From positions 1 to 23,084 of the forward strand of contig NAVB01002264.1 of NCBI GenBank assembly GCA_002179805.1: 23,084 bases of DNA, read 5' to 3'. The notes beneath the pieces are model-generated. The model was not told the DNA's origin, did no database searches, and saw only the letters and a list, made by a program, of their open reading frames with translations. Shown here one piece after another: positions 1 through 13,047 of this stretch (the first letter of the stretch is position 1; the number at the start of each line of letters is the position of its first letter). The position numbers and the translations under genes were made by a program. Origin of the DNA: Acanthamoeba lenticulata (Eukaryota; Discosea; Longamoebia; Acanthamoebidae).

Positions 1-63
1 TTTTTTTTTTTAACAAGGGAGAAAAGAAACACAACCACGCGGGAAGGGAAGAAGCCCAAGTTT
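1..63. other. 3' flank of the PSMD3 gene with an 11-T run at the window edge
   Basis: These bases lie downstream of the minus-strand stop codon at 64-66. On the minus strand the flank ends in a run of eleven A. I see no AATAAA hexamer here, so the poly(A) signal is either variant or beyond the window. Nothing else is visible. Confidence 0.4.
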
Positions 64-2209
64 TCAGAACTCGTCGTCATCGTCCTCGTCCTGGACCTTC
101 TCCAGAATCTCGTTCTCGGCTTCTCGCTTCTCCTTCTGCTCTTCCTCGCTCAAAGGCGACGCCTGCAGACGTCAAGAAACGGGTCAGAAGATGATGACAA
201 ACGATAGCGTAGAAGAAGAAGAACAAGCAAAGACAAACCTTGGGCATGTTGGGCGGATAACGCATGGCACGGACGGCCTCATTGTGCATCTTGAGGCAGA
301 AGCTGATGCGGGCGTGGTAGGCCTCCATGGGCTCCGTGGTCGAGTAGACGTCGACCTGCTCCTTGGAGCGGAGAGTGCCGCTTTCGTGGTCGAGCGTGGC
401 GTCAATGACGTGATCTCGGATGGCCTTGGCCACGATGAACTCAGCGTCTTCCACATTGTCCAGGCGCAGCTTGTCGCACACATCAGTCAGGCGGATGCGC
501 GAGTACGACACGTTGATCTTCCTCAGACCCGTCTTGATCACATTGTGGCGCAACCTGTTGACCAATAATTGTTATTAATGAATAAATGAAAGATAAATAG
601 GAGAAGGATCTTGCCTTTGGATGAGGGTGTAGGTCTTGTCAGCGCGGAAGACGTCGCCAAAAGTCTTGACAACGTCGTGGAAGGCTGCGAGGTCGCCCAC
701 GCGCACGGCCTGCGTGAGCTTGAGGTAGGGCCGGAGCGCGACCTTGAGACCGCTGGTGCGGAACACCGACCGCTCGGGGATCTCGCCCATCAGCAGCTGC
801 ACGATCACCGCCACCTTGTGCACGGTGATGCGGAAGCCCGTGGCGCAGTTGGAGGGCGCCCTGCGGATGGCCTCCTGCAAGTAGGTGTAGGCGCCCGTGT
901 AGTCGAGCTGCATGCCCTTGATACGGCCTGGCCAGATCATCAACAGCGCGAGTGAGTCGACTCAGCCGAACCACCATTACGATGCTCTGTTGGCACTAAG
1001 AGGAGGAGATACCCTGGTAGTAGCGGAAACGAGCGAGCTGGTTGGACGAGACTGAGTCCTCCTTGATGACGGACTTGGCCTGGAGCTTGTCGGCCTGGTC
1101 GTACAGCCCAAAGTGAAGATAGTTGCGCAGCAGCAGGTTGAGGATAGTCGCCTGGTCGATGGACACGCCAAAGCGCATTTGCATCAGCATCACTCTTGAG
1201 GAATGTAAGACGGAAAGAAAGCGGAGAGAGCGTACGTGCGTCTCGTCGTCATGACGGAGGCTGCTCGTTCTGTGGGCGGCCAGAAGAGTACTGCGCAGGG
1301 AGCCGCAGGGTCAGTCATGCGTGGCAGATGAAGGCACCAAGGATAGGAAGGAGGAGACATACGGCCTGATCTCGGCGAGACGGTTGCAGTGCTCGTGCGC
1401 CAGCGAGTAGTAGAAGAAGGCCCTGGCGGCCAGCGGGTTGAGGGTGCGTCGGTCGTAGGTCTGCAGGCTCTTGATCATGTCCCCAGCACAGGCGGCGGCC
1501 TGTCGTTAAAAGACGAAAAGGGAGGGGGCAAGGCGTGAGCTGGTGGGACCAAGCGCCAGTACAGAGGCATACGCAACAAACAAGTTTTCGAAACGTACGT
1601 CGTCAAAGAGCTTGTTGTCAAGCAACGCGATGGCAATGATGAGGCGCAAGTAAATCTCCACCTCAGGCAGCAGGGGCAGAGGGGCGGCCGCATCATCAGC
1701 CACCTTAGCCGCAGGCGTAGTTGTGGTCTCCTCGCCCACAGTTTCCATGGGCTCAGGCAGCTGGTGTCGAAGCGTAAGACGGAAGCGCAGCCACCCGACC
1801 AGATCGAGTGAGATGTGGGGCCAAAGGAATGCAGTCTGAAAATGTTGGTGTACCTTGGAAATGGCGGCTTGCAGCGTGGCCTTAAGCTCAGCCTCATTCG
1901 CCAGCGCATCAGTGATGGCCGAAGTGAGGACGTTGCGGTTGATGTGTCTCCTAGTCTTGGTGAAGAATTTGCGCAGCGCTCGCGCAGCGTGACGCGGCTC
2001 CTTGCTGGCCACTGATTTGTTAATCTCAAGAATTTGCTCCTTGATTTCTGCATCAATGCCAGCACATTAATAAGAACAAGTTCATCGCAGTGATCTGCTT
2101 GATTAAGTGTGTGCGCACCTCCAATGGTCAAGTCTGTGGGGCTGAGCCCCTTGGGTTGGGCCGTGCTGGCCACCGTGCTTGCATCTGTGCTGGTGGTTGT
2201 GGTAGCCAT
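64..2209 (-). CDS. PSMD3: 26S proteasome non-ATPase regulatory subunit 3 (Rpn3)
   Basis: Rpn3 is a PCI-domain scaffold subunit of the 19S regulatory particle lid of the 26S proteasome. Nine exons join in phase to 501 residues (human PSMD3 534, yeast Rpn3 523): 2209-2119, 2047-1854, 1760-1599, 1499-1363, 1290-1236, 1151-1013, 927-615, 554-239, 162-64. Diagnostic segments are [70 protein letters not shown] and [16 protein letters not shown] (winged helix of the PCI module), followed by an acidic tail ending DEDDDEF. The start ATG at 2207-2209 opens a Thr/Ser-rich N-terminus. The first base of exon 2 completes a Glu codon, which supports that join. The start of exon 3 is the least certain: an in-frame alternative at 1835 adds about 25 residues with no match to the family. 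The intron before 554 uses a GC donor. Confidence 0.95.
555..614 (-). other. GC-AG intron in PSMD3
   Basis: Exon 7 ends CAAAG and the intron begins GCAAGATCC. The acceptor is TCAACAG, just before the LRHNVIK exon. No GT lies near the boundary. Joining at GC keeps the family-conserved TLIQRLRHNV peptide in phase. The flanking AAAG|GCAAG closely matches the consensus of rare GC-AG introns. Confidence 0.75.
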
Positions 2210-2504
2210 CTTCCTTCTTCTATCTATCTTCTTGTCGCAAAAAACGTTCGCTGGGCCGCACCACAATCGATTCCCCACCACCGCCACGCCCTCTTGACGT
2301 GCAGCCCTTTTCTGACGCCGAAATTTCGTGCTTTCTTTCTTAAGAAGGCTGCGCCGGTGGCGCGACGCGCCCAACTGCCCTTGCGGTCTTTGCCTCCGTG
2401 CATCAAACTGAACTAGAACTGACTGGTCTCTTTATTTGGCTGTTGCATCATCAGAATTGCTTCTTCCCTGGGGTTGAAACTTTGCTTTGAGATGAGACCA
2501 CGGT
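2210..2504. promoter_or_regulatory. Spacer: PSMD3 upstream region and alpha-glucosidase 3' end
   Basis: This 295-bp spacer separates two tandem minus-strand genes. It should hold the PSMD3 5' UTR and promoter on its left and the GH31 3' UTR on its right. An open frame runs upstream from the PSMD3 ATG, but its residues show no family match. I see no clear TATA box. Confidence 0.4.
2431..2436 (-). terminator. AATAAA poly(A) signal of the alpha-glucosidase gene
   Basis: The plus strand reads TTTATT, so the minus strand reads AATAAA. It lies about 70 nt past the GH31 stop codon (2505-2507), a usual place for a 3'-end signal. Confidence 0.6.
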
Positions 2505-6525
<4,021 letters not shown>

Positions 6526-7344
6526 CTTGTCCTGTTGAGTGTGGGTAGAACTTACTTATTCTAAGTGTGGAAAGGGAGTTGCCGGTTGGAGCAACGGGAT
6601 GGTCCACCTATCGCACATGGCGTGGTCATAATTGTAAAGCTAGCGGCCGTGCAGGGGAAGGACGGAGTGAAAACAGGCAAGCGCTTTCCCGTCCTCCTCA
6701 TCGCTGCTGACGTAAGCAGCACGCATGGAGTAGAGCCTGCGCTTGCGGCAGCCCTGATGGAGGCTGAGCAGCCCACGCAGGCGAAGCGATGGTGCGAGGC
6801 GCCCCGTCCCCGGTCTGCTTCAGGGCTCTTCCAGTTGAGCTTTTGCCAGCCGTTGACCGCGTTTCAAATTCGTTTCCATGCTAATCTCAAGATGCATTCC
6901 ATAAATTCAGCGAGTTTTCGTTGTCCCACAATACTCAAAAAAAAGGTCACTTTTGGGAGGTGCTAACGGTTGGGAGTAACGCGCCGCCCCTCGCACATCA
7001 TCACCTTCTCTCGCCCACATCGCGGGCCTGCTCTTGGTCTCGAGCAACAAACCATCGTAGAAGGAGAGTGTTATTGGTGCGTTGCCATTCCTCGATTCAG
7101 TCCCATCCTTCTCAATCTCCATCCATTTATGAAACAAATTCTAAGGGGGTAGATGAACGTTTTCTCTTCCCAATCTTCCCTCTTTTAACCTTGTTCGTCC
7201 TCATCGTGGAGCTGTCTTTGACTTGGTTTTTTTTGTACCCGGTTCTAGGCACCCGTAGCGCCGACAGGAGTTTTTGAAGACAAGGAGCGCATCACCGTCA
7301 ACTTCAGCCCTCCTCCCATCTCCCAGCACTCCTCTTCTTGCACC
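6526..7344. promoter_or_regulatory. Divergent intergenic region between alpha-glucosidase and PP2C
   Basis: This 819-bp gap lies between two genes reading outward, so it should hold both promoters and 5' UTRs. The longest open frames here (for example 6565-6966 plus) have no recognisable motif and look random. There is an imperfect echo between GGTTGGAGCAACG near 6584 and GGTTGGGAGTAACG near 6968, each followed about 15 to 20 bases later by TCGCACAT. I see no TATA box, tRNA or repeat element. Confidence 0.5.
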
Positions 7345-8918
7345 ATGCTAAGCGTCGACCGACCCCAGGGTCGCACGCGGGCCGCCACCCACGGTGCCTC
7401 AACGGCCCCGCCACCGCGCCCGTCCTTTAGTCCGCGCCTCGCTGATGGCGCCTCCACTTCCTCTTCACCATCATCGTCCTCTTCCTCTTCTTCCATTTCT
7501 TCATTCTCGCCCTCTTCTTCCTCCCCGACACAAGACCTGCAGCTTCAGGTACCGCAAGTCACCGTGCGGAAGCCGCCACCGCCGCCGCCAGAGGACGAGG
7601 CCGAGCGGCCGCGCACGCGCCTGTCCCTTGTGTCGTCGACCGACGCGCTCCAGGGCCGGCGCGACTACATGGAGGACCTCCACATCTCCATCGACGACCT
7701 CACCCGGCACTACACGGACCTCCTCGCCCCCGCCGCCAGCCAAAGCCTTCCCAACGCCCTCTACGGCATGTACGTAGTCCTTGTCTTCAATTGTCGTGGC
7801 TGTGGTCATGGTCGACGTCGACAACGAAAGTAAATGAGTTAAATGATGTGATTATCAGATATGACGGGCATGTGGGCAAGAGGGCGTCGACGTTCGTGTC
7901 GGACACGCTGCACAACCGCATTTGCCAAAATCCGACCTTTGCCGCGGCGGCACTGACCCTCCTCGGCTGCGATGCTGGTGCGGGCGCTGGTGAGCATGAG
8001 GGCGGTGAGGGCGGTGAAGGTCTAGACAAGGCGCGAAAAGTGATGACGACCGACGAAGCGACGGAAGCGGTGGTCCAGGTCATGGAGGCTGGGTTCCTGC
8101 AGACGGACAAGGAGTTCTTGGAGGACGCCGTCCGGCCGGAGAACATGTGGCGGGACGGCACGACGGCCGTCGTAGCGCTCGTCCTGGGTTCGCGCCTTTT
8201 CATCGCCAATTTGGGCGATTCAGAGGCCGTCCTCGGGTACAGTGTCCTATACTTTATAATTTGTGTTTTGTTTCCACTCACACTCGTGTGTATGCAGGAA
8301 GCGGACATACAACCGAGAGACCAGCCAGTGGGAGCACTCTTTCGAAGTCCTCTCGCAGATCCACAAACCCACGGTGCCGTCCGAGCAAGCGCGTATCGAG
8401 AAGGAGGGCGGGTTCGTCATCGGCGGACGTGTCGGAGGCCTCTCCATCTCCCGCTCCTTTGGCGACCGGGTGCGTCCCCTGTTATCCCTTCCCCCTACAT
8501 GACGACGATGATGGTGACGGTGGCTCACGCATATGCGCAACAACAGAACATGAAGCTTCCCATCGAAGAGGACGGATTTTGGCACGGCGTGCTGGTCGAC
8601 CCGCACCCCTACGTCATGCACCGACAGCTCACCTCCACGTACGTGTCCTTCCAAGGCCACGGCCACGACCACGGCCGCCTGGATCGAGTTCTGACGTGGT
8701 GTGTCGCGCGTGTTTACAGGGACTGGTTCGTGCTGCTCGGGTGCGACGGTGTGTGGGAGAAGTGGTCGCATGAGGACTCGGTGGCGTTTGTGTTTGAGAA
8801 ACTCGATGAGGGTCTCAGCGTGGACGAACTCACTGAGGCCGTCACGAGGCGAGCCCACGCCACGGGCTCGCAGGACAACATCTCTGCCACGCTCCTCCTC
8901 TTTTCGTGGAGCCACTGA
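7345..8918 (+). CDS. PP2C-family (PPM) serine/threonine protein phosphatase
   Basis: PPM phosphatases remove phosphate from Ser/Thr using two Mn/Mg ions. Five exons (7345-7769, 7859-8236, 8298-8469, 8547-8638, 8720-8918) join in exact phase to 421 residues. Residues 1-90 are Ser/Pro-rich and probably disordered, with runs of Ser and Pro. The domain follows: GRRDYMED (about 104-111), YGIYDGHVG (140-148, completed only by splicing exons 1 and 2), MWRDGTTAVVALVLGSRLFIANLGD, ISRSFGD, LLGCDGVWE and SQDNISATLL near the C-terminus. The metal-binding Asp residues (ED, DGH, CDG, QDN) are all present, so the enzyme should be active. The ATG has a CACC context. DGHVG replaces the common DGHGG, and ISRSFGD the common VSRAFGD. 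Substrate unknown. Confidence 0.92.
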
Positions 8919-9230
8919 ACTCCCTTCCACTCCCCAACCTCTCGGCTACGCGACACGTCACAGCTGCCCTCCACCTTTGGAGCTTTCCCCATCTATCCCC
9001 GTTCATCCATCTTCACCTTTGCATATCTTCATCGCCCTTCTCTCTTCGTGGTTTCCCCAGCGCTCTCCTCTTCTTCTTCTAGTCTCTTCTTGTCTCTTCT
9101 CTTGTCCACTTTCGCAAACGCAGTTGAATGCAAGAACGCTCGTCCGTTCTCCACGACTGTCCCTGACCCGGTGTTTATTCATGTTGTTCGCTCACCCTCA
9201 CCATCACCAGCACCATCGCCTTCTTCATCA
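8919..9230. other. Convergent 3' spacer with minus-strand poly(A) signal at 9174-9179
   Basis: This 312-bp spacer separates the stop codons of the PP2C gene (plus) and the secreted-protein gene (minus). It is pyrimidine-rich on the plus strand. TTTATT at 9174-9179 gives AATAAA on the minus strand, about 50 nt past the stop of the secreted-protein gene. I see no plus-strand AATAAA for PP2C and no credible ORF. Confidence 0.5.
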
Positions 9231-10222
9231 TCAGATGTCGGCGCAGTGGGGGATGCCGGTGGCAAAGGTGGCGTTGAAGTAGGCGCCGTTCTTGAGGGTG
9301 GCCAGGTTGGAGCTAAAGCCGTAGGCAACGCAGTTGACGGCCACCTTGACCTCCTCCACCACCGAGCGCTCGCTCGCGTCAAGCACAAACTTGAAGCCCG
9401 TCACCACGCCCTCCACCTTGACGGACAAACTGTAGCACGAGAACACCACGAGGCATGAGCATGTTGGTGGTTTTGGTAGAGCCCGCATGAAGACGAAGAA
9501 GAAAGCAGCTGGTACCTGGGGCCGCTGGAGAATGGCATGTCAAAGTCAAGCAACACCATGGGGAGAGTGTAGCAGTCGTTGGCTCCGTCGTAGGTGGTCA
9601 GGTTCATCCAACGTCCAGCCGACACTAACCCGGGGTGGCGTGTGAAAAAGAGCAGAAAGACAAAACTGGAACAAGAGAGGAACATACACTCGAAGAAGGT
9701 TGGTGAGGAAGAGTCGGGAAGCTTGGTGAAGGTGAGCGGGCCAACGTTGGTGGTGCCAAACAGATCGGCCAACAAGCCAGAGTCGCCAAAGTCGGAGGTG
9801 TTGAGATCTCCATCAAGGGAGGGTGCAGCGCGCCTGTTCTTGTACTGGCGTCGGTAGACTTGGGACAGCTCGCCTTGAAGCTGGCGACGGACGAGATCGT
9901 TCAACTCCAGGCCGGGCTTGGCCCCTCGGCGGCGAGAGGAAAAGTCAAAGTTGAAGCTGCGCACGTTGATCGCACCGTCGGGACCGCTGCCAGCCACCAC
10001 GGTTGCCGGATTGGCGCAGCTGGGGACGCCGTCGAGCTCAGCAAGGGTGCACCCAAGCGAGTCAATCAAGTTGTCGAGGCACGATCTGCGCAGGCCATCT
10101 TCCAACACCTTCAGCTTTACGGTTCCTCCACTCCATCCCTCCACTGGCCTCACCGCAGCTACCGCGAGAAGGGCAACGGTGACCCACGCGGCAACAAAAG
10201 ATAGTGCTCGCCTCGTCCTCAT
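9231..10222 (-). CDS. Unrecognised secreted glycoprotein
   Basis: I do not recognise the family. Three exons (10222-9688, 9624-9516, 9429-9231) join in exact phase to 280 residues. The ATG at 10220-10222 opens a strong signal peptide: two Arg near the start, a hydrophobic core (WVTVALLAVAAV) and a likely cleavage near VEGWSGG. Possible N-glycosylation sites are NTS, NLT and NAT. Several Cys are present, including SCLDN, LGCTL, PSCAN, NDCYTLP, VNCVAYG and PHCADI. The middle is basic (SSRRRGAKPG, YRRQYKNRR). The C-terminal half alternates hydrophobic and polar residues, as in a beta-sandwich. No second membrane span is visible, so secretion or a vacuolar lumen is likely. A distant link to tectonic-type extracellular domains is possible but untested. 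A longer start at 10261 would bury the signal peptide and is less likely. Confidence 0.75.
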
Positions 10223-10471
10223 CAAAAGCTCTAGGCTTGTTCTCCCCAGACGGACCAGCAAGTTTTCCGCTTTTGGGCCCTTTGTCCTTTTCCAGATTTT
10301 GTTATGTTCTTGCCGTTACATGTCGCTTGCTGACTCGAAACTGCCACAAACATGACCTGCTACCACGACAAGGACATGTAGCCGTTGTGACAAGGTTGCA
10401 AAAGGGTACACTGTGCTGGTAATGGCAGCAGTTATGTCGCTCGTAGTAGTTTCCTCATTCATTTGTTCAAG
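10223..10471. promoter_or_regulatory. Divergent promoter region between the secreted-protein gene and an F-box gene
   Basis: This 249-bp spacer lies between two outward-reading start codons and must supply both 5' regions. I see no clear TATA box or repeated motif. Confidence 0.4.
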
Positions 10472-11573
10472 ATGAAGAGAGCAGAAGTGGATGTCAAGGA
10501 CCAACAAGACGATCCCTACCCCAAGAGGCAGAAGCGAAGCAGTGATATAACCCACACCGTAATACCAAGACTGCCACTCGAGATAACTTTCAAGCTCCTG
10601 CACTTTGTAGGTGTGCTTGAGTTAGGACGGGCGCCACTTGTATGTAAAGCATGGTGTGCCCTGATAAAAGACCCTCACCACTCCGAAGCCATCGAGGAGC
10701 TTTGGCGTTCAGCATACTACAATACCTGGCCTCCTCTCTTGGGTGTGGCGGTGAAAGCTGAGCTCAAGTCGCAAGATTTTGGGATCACTATCAAGCAGAG
10801 TTGGAAGGACATCGCCCGCGAGCGGCACGAGTGCAGCCTCTTCAGTACGTTCAGAGCTAAGCCATGAGCATTCATACTGACCTGGGCATCCCAGCCAACA
10901 TGGAGTGCATGTGCGTGCACCAAGATAAATCGCTCCATCAAGTTCCTTGCATGAAGCAGTTTGCAACAGAGCCACAGTGGTGGGTGCTGGTGAAGCAGAT
11001 AAGGTCACCATTCTCAGGCCAGCTTTTGAAACAGATGAACAAACACATCGATGCTCATCACATCAGACAGCTACAGTGTAATGCTGCCAAATTCATCCGC
11101 CAACTGATCAAAACTGAGACCAAGATTCTACTGCAGAGTTGTCTACTCCTACACTTTGAGCCTTCTCATGACGCCTTCTAATGATGCCTCAGGAGTGTTC
11201 AATGGCATGAGTTCTGTACAATCGACGCAGTTGTGTACAGCTTGGTGGATGAGAAGCCAGTGCACTTGTTATTTGATTGGCATATGACGTGGAATCTGTT
11301 TAGTGACAGGGAGACATTTTGGTGGAGTGGTATGGACAATTGATGAACTTGGTTGGACATATTACTGACTGTGTAACAGACCAGGGAATATTAGTTGAAT
11401 ACACAAATGATGTCGATGAAGACGAAGAAGAAGCTAAGCGTAGACTTGAGCAGCTGATGGTGCGGCTGCTTGGCCCTCAGGACTGGATCACCAGTGCACT
11501 TGCTGAACAGTTTCTGAGAGCCATTATGGACCCATGCGATCTTGACTTCGCCTCATTTGCACTGATGATGTGA
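10472..11573 (+). CDS. F-box domain protein with uncertain splice structure
   Basis: F-box proteins recruit substrates to SCF ubiquitin ligases through Skp1. The ATG at 10472 gives a Lys/Arg-rich N-terminus (KRQKR) and then an F-box: IPRLPLEITFKLLHFVGVL, APLVCKAWCALI and ELWRSAYYNTW. A first intron is clear (GTACGTTC donor near 10840, acceptor CCCAG at 10894), joining SLF to TNMECMC. The next exon runs in frame to a double stop, TAATGA, at 11179-11184, yet the same frame continues beyond with convincing sequence (SVQWHEFCTIDAVVYSL). Either an intron removes the stops (donors GTGTAATG near 11078 or GTTGTCTA near 11134), or the gene is broken. A last intron (GTATGGAC to TGTAACAG) leads to an acidic stretch (DVDEDEEEAK) and the end DLDFASFALMM. 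Codon use looks more AT-rich than in neighbouring genes. Confidence 0.65.
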
Positions 11574-11639
11574 AATCAGTCAAGGTTGAAGACGCGGTGC
11601 TGAAAGGCCTTTGCCCGGACCGTCGCCAGGTGGGCAGCC

Positions 11640-11649
11640 GGGGGGGGGG
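11640..11649. repeat. Ten-G homopolymer run
   Basis: A run of ten G lies in the 90-bp spacer between the convergent stops at 11573 and 11663. On the minus strand it is poly-C, just past the ankyrin gene. It may affect sequencing accuracy here. Confidence 0.8.
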
Positions 11650-11661
11650 AGAAGGGGTGGA

Positions 11662-11667
11662 TTTATT
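11662..11667 (-). terminator. AATAAA overlapping the stop codon of the ankyrin gene
   Basis: The minus strand reads GAATAAATCC at the end of the gene, so the TAA stop (11663-11665) lies inside an AATAAA hexamer. If used, the 3' UTR would be very short. Confidence 0.5.
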
Positions 11668-12946
11668 CTTGGAGGTGGCTGGCAATCCATGCCAGGCACT
11701 TTTGCTTGCGCTCCCACCTGCCACTCAAAGCTCGCCCCGGCGGCACTGATCTCTTGACAGAGTGGATCCTAGCCAACTTGGCGCAGTACGCTGGATCCCA
11801 CGGGCAGCCGTTGGTGCGGGCCCACTGCAGCACAGCCAAGTGACCGTTCTTGGCCGCCAAGGCGCAGGTCCACTGGTCCCACGGGCAGTCGTTCGCGCGC
11901 GCCCACTGCAGCACAGCTAAGTGGCCGTTCTTGGCTGCCAAGCTGCAGGTCCACTGGTCCCACGGGCAGCCGTTGGCGCGGGCCCACTGCAGCACAGCCA
12001 AGTGGCCGTTCTTGGCTGCCAAGGCGCAGGTCCACAGATCCCACGGGCAGCCGTTCGCGCGCGCCCACTGGAGTACGTCAAAATGGCCTCTCTCGGCCGC
12101 CCTGGCGCAGGTCCGCTCACCCCACGGGCAACCGTTGGCCTGCAGCCACTGGAGCACGGCAACATGACCTTCCCGGGCAGCCACAGCACAGGTCTCCTCG
12201 TCCCACGGGCAGCCGTTGGCGCGCAGCCACTGGAGCACGGCCAGGTGGCCTCCCAAGGCCGTATCAGTGCAGATGTCTTGGTCCCATGGGCAGCCGTTGG
12301 CGTGCAACCACTGAAGCACGGCCAGATGACCTCCCTCGGCCGCAGCCCGACAGGTTTCCGTGTCCTGCTCACAGCCATTTTGAAGAGACCACTGGAGCAC
12401 GTCCAGATGGCCGCCCCCGCTGGCTGCACAAGCAGTTTCGAGCGTTTCCCATGGACAGCCGTTTGCGCGCGCCCACTGGAGCACGGCCAAGTGACCTCCA
12501 CGAGCGGCAACGGTGCAGGTGCCATCGTCCCATGGACAGCCGTTGGCACGTAGCCATTGGAGCACGTCCAGATGGCCGCCCCTGGCCGCCGCGGCGCAGG
12601 TCCGCTCATCCCACGGGCAGCCGTTGGCCTGCAGCCACTGGAGCATGGCCAGGTGGCCTCCCAAGGCTGCGCTGGCACAGGTTTCCTCGTCCCACGGGCA
12701 GCCATTGGCACGCGCCCACTGGAGCACTGACAGCCTGCCCTTGCCAGCAACTTGTTTCGCGTATTGTTGTTGTTGGCATGTTGTGGCGGAGGTGATGGTG
12801 GCCACCAAGTGTCGACGCTGCTGGAGGGCGTGACCCCACGCGCGGCACACGGCACGGCAGACAGGCAGGGTGAGGGGGTCTACAAACTCAAAGAGTAAGC
12901 TGACGAGCTCCACCATGAGGTCCCCCACGGCCACTTCCTCCGCCAT
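11663..12946 (-). CDS. F-box-like ankyrin-repeat protein
   Basis: An intron-free frame of 427 residues. Residues about 7-45 look like a degenerate F-box (LMVELVSLLFEFVDPLTLPV, then CRAVCRAWGHAL). A Gln-rich link (CQQQQ) follows. Residues about 68-392 hold twelve repeats of 27 residues with consensus GGHLAVLQWARANGCPWDE, then TCAxAA. This is the short ankyrin type abundant in Acanthamoeba and in giant viruses of amoebae. The likely role is substrate capture for an SCF ubiquitin ligase, inferred from the architecture. Start: the ATG at 12944-12946 is the first in frame; the codon before it is GTG. The last units are nearly identical at the DNA level, which points to recent tandem duplication. 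Its start lies 101 bp from that of the divergent F-box/GTPase gene. Confidence 0.88.
   Translation of the reverse strand: MAEEVAVGDLMVELVSLLFEFVDPLTLPVCRAVCRAWGHALQQRRHLVATITSATTCQQQQYAKQVAGKGRLSVLQWARANGCPWDEETCASAALGGHLAMLQWLQANGCPWDERTCAAAARGGHLDVLQWLRANGCPWDDGTCTVAARGGHLAVLQWARANGCPWETLETACAASGGGHLDVLQWSLQNGCEQDTETCRAAAEGGHLAVLQWLHANGCPWDQDICTDTALGGHLAVLQWLRANGCPWDEETCAVAAREGHVAVLQWLQANGCPWGERTCARAAERGHFDVLQWARANGCPWDLWTCALAAKNGHLAVLQWARANGCPWDQWTCSLAAKNGHLAVLQWARANDCPWDQWTCALAAKNGHLAVLQWARTNGCPWDPAYCAKLARIHSVKRSVPPGRALSGRWERKQKCLAWIASHLQE
11771..12745 (-). repeat. Twelve tandem 81-bp ankyrin-coding units
   Basis: Each unit encodes 27 residues; unit 4 has one extra codon. The four units nearest the 3' end of the gene (about 11771-12100) are the most alike. 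Three of them begin KNGHLAVLQWAR and two share CPWDQWTC. Unit 5 is the most diverged (NGCEQDTETC replaces NGCPWDE). Confidence 0.92.
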
Positions 12947-13047
12947 CACTGGGCTGATCAGCCTCCTTCACAGACAAACGAGAAAGAGTTAAAACAAGAG
13001 AGAAAAGGGCAACAAGCAAAACGGAAGAGGGCAAGAGCAACAAATAG
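12947..13047. promoter_or_regulatory. Compact 101-bp divergent promoter
   Basis: This spacer separates the outward-reading ATGs of the ankyrin gene and the F-box/Arf-like gene. It is A-rich on the plus strand (AAAACAAGAG, AAAGGGCAAC). Both 5' UTRs must be very short or overlap, or one gene has an undetected upstream exon. Confidence 0.5.

Noticed and set aside
191..568. 125-residue plus-strand ORF opposite PSMD3
   Set aside because: It mirrors conserved proteasome exon 8. GC-rich coding DNA often leaves the antisense frame open. No motif is seen.
996..1193. [14 protein letters not shown] as coding sequence of PSMD3
   Set aside because: Family alignment places the acceptor after GACCAG, joining RHDDETH to ATILNLL, so these residues are intronic.
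6565..6966. 133-residue plus-strand ORF in the 819-bp spacer
   Set aside because: No recognisable motif, no clear splice or promoter context, and ordinary length for chance.
11921..12553. 210-residue plus-strand ORF opposite the ankyrin repeats
   Set aside because: Its repeats are only the reverse complement of the 81-bp ankyrin units.
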